A DNA stretch of 7,423 bases from Spirochaetales bacterium (GTDB taxonomy: Bacteria > Spirochaetota > Spirochaetia > DSM-16054 > Sediminispirochaetaceae): the NCBI GenBank assembly GCA_021767325.1, contig JAASTM010000101.1:1-7423 (forward strand), given 5' to 3'. The notes beneath the pieces are model-generated. The model did not search any database, was not told where the DNA came from, and saw only the letters and a program-made list of their open reading frames with translations. Below, one piece after another: positions 5,032 to 7,423 of this stretch; within the stretch, counting starts at the first letter, position 1, and the number at the start of each line of letters is the position of its first letter. A program made the position numbers and the translations under genes.

Positions 5032-6840
5032 GTGACCAGAGAAGAATTTATTGAGAAAACAGTCGGACAGATGTCCGTAGAACAGAAGATAGGCCAGTGT
5101 GTGGTAGTAGGTATGTCGGGTACGACCATCACCAACGACCTGCGCGAAGCGATTACAAGGTATCAGTGCGGAGGGGTCCGATTATCTCCTTTTTACCGGA
5201 TTTTTCGCTATTTCAGCGATGAGCGGGCCAAGCAGCAGGATTTGGGACCGGATTACGTGCCCTCCCTGCAGAAAATTGCCAAATCGGGCGAGCCCCCCTA
5301 TGCAAGTCCGGCCAGGTTCGTAGAAATGCTGAACGAGCTGCGCGAGCTGGCGGCGGTGCGCAATCCGGGGATTCCGCTGCATATGGTGGTAGACCAGGAG
5401 GGCGATACCAGCAAAGACTACAGCCGCGGCGGAGTGGTGCAGTTTCCCTCCAATCTGGGACTGGCCGCCTCCGGTAATCCGCAGCTAGCGTATGAGGTTG
5501 CCCGGGCAGTCGGTCTGCAGATGAAAGCCGCCGGCCTGGACATGATTCATTCGCCGGTAGTGGATGTGAACATCAACCCGCAGAACCCGGAGATCGGGCG
5601 CCGAGCCTTCGGCGACGACCCCGCCCTGGTGGCCGAATACGCAATCGCTATGCTGCAGGGCTTCAAAGAAACCGGGGTTATCGCTGCTGCCAAGCACTTT
5701 CCCGGCCGCGGCGACAGCGCCACCGATGCCCATCACGCCTGCCCGAAGCTGGAAGTGGATAATAAGCGCTTTCACGAGGTAGAGCTGTATCCCTACAAAC
5801 GGCTGATCGAGGCCGGTATCGATTCCATCATGGTAGCCCACTGCATGTACCCGCACATCGATGGCGATACTATATCCACTGTATCCCGGCCGATCGTCAC
5901 CGATCTGCTGCGCAAGGAACTGGGATTCGAGGGCGTGATCACCACCGACAGCATGACCATGGGCGCGCTGATCGATCGCTACGGAGTGGGCGAGTCCTGT
6001 GCCCGTGCCCTGGCCGCCGGAGCCGATGTCATCCTGATGAAGGCTGAAAACCAGTGGCGCGGCGAGATGTTCTACACCATCCGCAAGTGGGTTGACGACG
6101 GCAAGATAGATTCCGGCGAGCTGGATGACAAAGTGCGCCGGGTACTCAAGATGAAATACGACTACGGCCTGTTCGACACCATGGGAATGGCCGAACCCGA
6201 ACTGGCCGATGCGCCCTTCAGCGACCCGGTCGTAGTTCAGACTGCCAAAAAGGCGGCCCGCAGCGCCATCATGGTACCGAAAGACGAGCTCGGAGTACTG
6301 CCCCTGAAAAAAGAGGGCCGGGTACTGCTGATCAACCAGCTGAACAGCGTCAAAAGCCCCAACGACTGTTGGGACCATCCGGCCCTGTTTTCCGAGCTGC
6401 TTGAAGCTGAGTGGCCCGAGCTGCAGACCTACGAAACCGATTTTGCCGGCAACGACGAGGATAATCAAAAAGTGGTGCAATTCGTGCAGCAGGGCAGCTG
6501 GGACCTGATTATCTGCACCAATTTCTACGACCGCTCGGCGGCGCCGAACAGCTATGTCAAAGAGCTGATCGATGCCGGGTATCCGGTACTACTGATTACC
6601 AATACCCCCTATCAGATCAAAGCGAGCGGGGGAATGATTACCGAGGCAAAAAGCATCGTCCTCAACCTCAACCTCTCACCCGAAGGGCTGCGCACTACCC
6701 GGGACGTGCTGTTCGGCCGGGTCGCGCCGCAGGGGCGCTGGCCCCTGTCCACCTACAATCCCTTCGGTCTCGAGGAAGCGAATGCGGGAGCCTCCGGCGA
6801 CGGACAGGGCGCCGCCGCTGCTGAGGGGGGCCGGAAGTGA
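5032..6840 (+). CDS. Glycoside hydrolase family 3, NagZ-like beta-N-acetylhexosaminidase (or phosphorylase)
   Basis: From GTG 5032 the protein has 602 residues. The N-terminal GH3 barrel spans about 12-380: MSVEQKIGQ, VVDQEGD (120-126), GRRAFGDDP (189-197), KHFPGRGDSATDAHH (221-235) and TTDSMTMGA (304-312). By family knowledge, the Asp of TTDS (about 306) is the nucleophile, and the Asp-x-His pair (232/234) after KHFPGxG is the NagZ-type acid/base dyad, pointing to beta-N-acetylglucosaminidase-like chemistry rather than classic beta-glucosidase. A GH3 C-terminal domain covers about 416-580 (VLLINQLNS, PVLLITNTPY, DVLFGRVAPQGRWPL), as in two-domain B. subtilis NagZ. No signal peptide is seen, so it probably acts in the cytoplasm on imported sugar. 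Oddities are DQEGD instead of DQEGG, a long insert at about 52-110, and a Gly/Ala-rich tail (about 585-602). It overlaps the next gene by GTGA. Some GH3 hexosaminidases are phosphorylases, and sequence alone does not settle which this is. Confidence 0.88.
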   Translation: MTREEFIEKTVGQMSVEQKIGQCVVVGMSGTTITNDLREAITRYQCGGVRLSPFYRIFRYFSDERAKQQDLGPDYVPSLQKIAKSGEPPYASPARFVEMLNELRELAAVRNPGIPLHMVVDQEGDTSKDYSRGGVVQFPSNLGLAASGNPQLAYEVARAVGLQMKAAGLDMIHSPVVDVNINPQNPEIGRRAFGDDPALVAEYAIAMLQGFKETGVIAAAKHFPGRGDSATDAHHACPKLEVDNKRFHEVELYPYKRLIEAGIDSIMVAHCMYPHIDGDTISTVSRPIVTDLLRKELGFEGVITTDSMTMGALIDRYGVGESCARALAAGADVILMKAENQWRGEMFYTIRKWVDDGKIDSGELDDKVRRVLKMKYDYGLFDTMGMAEPELADAPFSDPVVVQTAKKAARSAIMVPKDELGVLPLKKEGRVLLINQLNSVKSPNDCWDHPALFSELLEAEWPELQTYETDFAGNDEDNQKVVQFVQQGSWDLIICTNFYDRSAAPNSYVKELIDAGYPVLLITNTPYQIKASGGMITEAKSIVLNLNLSPEGLRTTRDVLFGRVAPQGRWPLSTYNPFGLEEANAGASGDGQGAAAAEGGRK

Positions 6841-7423
6841 GACGCATCGAGTTCCAGACACCCTTCGATTACAGCAGCTCGCGCTACTCGGGTTTTACCC
6901 GGGCGCACTATGAGGAAATATTCTCTCAGCTGATGGCGGCGATCATCGACAACGGCTCGCCGGGGGCCGCCCGGCAGCTGATTCCCGGCCCCCGCAGCCA
7001 TCACGGCCGGCTGGCCGATGAGCTGGAGGGCTTTACCCGCTCCTTTATCATGGCCGGTCCCTGGCTGTCCCAGCGCAGGGAGCCCGATTTCGAGCTGCAG
7101 GGGCGCCGCTACGATGTGGCCGACTTCTACCGCCGGGGCATCCTGAACGGTACCAATCCGGAGCACCCCGAGTACTGGGGCGACATCGTCGATTATGCCC
7201 AGCACCTGGTCGAGATGGCCTCGCTGGCCTGGTCGCTGTATCTGGCCCGCACCCACATCTGGGACCGGTTTTCGGATGCGGAGAAGCAGCAGGTCGCCGA
7301 CTACCTGTATCAATGCACCCAGGCGGAGTACCATCAGAACAACTGGCTGCTGTTCAACGTAGTGACCAACGCCGTGCTGAAGAAACTGGGCATGCCCTAT
7401 AGCCAGGAGCAGATCGACCGGAA
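6837..7423 (+). CDS. DUF2264-family protein (3' truncated by the window edge)
   Basis: GTG 6837 overlaps the GH3 stop (GTGA) and follows GAGGGGGG (6823-6830) with 6 bases between. The frame stays open for 195 codons to the window edge; a full-length member would be considerably longer. N-terminal features match the DUF2264 family: an early Phe/Tyr-rich segment (YSGFTRAHYEEIFSQLM), GAARQLIPGPRSHHG at about 46-60, ELEGFTRSFIMAGPWL at about 65-80, then helical repeats with WGDIVDYAQHLVEMASLAWSLYLA and HQNNWLLFNVVTNAVLKKLG. The helix spacing suggests an alpha/alpha toroid-like fold, common in carbohydrate-active enzymes, but this is inference. No biochemical role is assigned here. There is no signal peptide, so it is probably cytoplasmic. 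Tight coupling to the GH3 gene suggests it acts on the same imported sugar or its product. Confidence 0.8.
   Translation, partial: MRRIEFQTPFDYSSSRYSGFTRAHYEEIFSQLMAAIIDNGSPGAARQLIPGPRSHHGRLADELEGFTRSFIMAGPWLSQRREPDFELQGRRYDVADFYRRGILNGTNPEHPEYWGDIVDYAQHLVEMASLAWSLYLARTHIWDRFSDAEKQQVADYLYQCTQAEYHQNNWLLFNVVTNAVLKKLGMPYSQEQIDR

Noticed and set aside
5485..6480. A 331-codon open frame on the minus strand inside the GH3 gene.
   Set aside because: It lies wholly opposite a clearly conserved enzyme gene, its product resembles nothing recognisable, and long antisense frames are expected from GC-rich codon bias.
6753..7334. A 193-codon minus-strand frame across the GH3 end and the DUF2264 start.
   Set aside because: The + strand frame from 6837 matches DUF2264 motifs and is coupled to the GH3 gene, so the antisense frame is a shadow.
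1..7423. CRISPR arrays, tRNA/rRNA genes, insertion sequences or attachment sites.
   Set aside because: No regularly spaced repeats, clover-leaf sequence, transposase-like frame or terminal inverted repeats were seen.

Overview
This window is a carbohydrate-uptake and degradation locus. The likely host is a spirochaete of the Spirochaeta/Treponema type. That rests mainly on the substrate-binding protein, whose export signal ends in an Ala-Gly-Gly-Ala-Gln-Glu-Glu junction common in spirochaetal solute-binding proteins, and it is an inference rather than a proof. All genes lie on the + strand. The coding DNA is fairly GC-rich, while the two regulatory intergenic regions are strikingly AT-rich.

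Layout. Positions 1-317 hold the 3' end of a membrane protein resembling the C-terminal half of PAP2-type phosphatases; it looks unrelated to the sugar locus. Positions 373-1476 encode a transcription factor with a GntR winged helix fused to a LacI-type sugar-sensing domain (AraR-like architecture). After a 168-base AT-rich gap, positions 1645-4877 encode an ABC sugar importer of the CUT1 type: a MalF-like permease, a MalG-like permease overlapping it by 8 bases, and a secreted solute-binding protein with a very strong ribosome binding site. A 154-base gap containing stacked inverted repeats follows. Next comes a family 3 glycoside hydrolase of the NagZ/beta-N-acetylhexosaminidase type (best start GTG 5032), overlapping by 4 bases a DUF2264-family gene that runs off the right edge.

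How it fits together (inference): the binding protein captures a small oligosaccharide outside the inner membrane and the two permeases import it. The ATPase is not encoded here, so a shared MsiK/UgpC-type ATPase would be needed. The GH3 enzyme and the DUF2264 protein, neither with a visible signal peptide, would process the sugar in the cytoplasm. The regulator probably senses the sugar or a product of it.

The strongest non-coding signal is a 13-bp palindrome, TTGTA-N3-TACAA, found by eye only twice: upstream of the regulator (290-302) and upstream of the transporter operon (1538-1550). Each is followed by an identical 14-mer (TAATTGTGTTATAT) and then by GTTGACAAAT. This is a good candidate for the regulator's operator set. 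The regulator may also be translated from a leaderless mRNA. The gap between the binding-protein and hydrolase genes contains a long hairpin whose right arm can also pair with a downstream copy of the left-arm core, followed by a GC-rich terminator-like hairpin.
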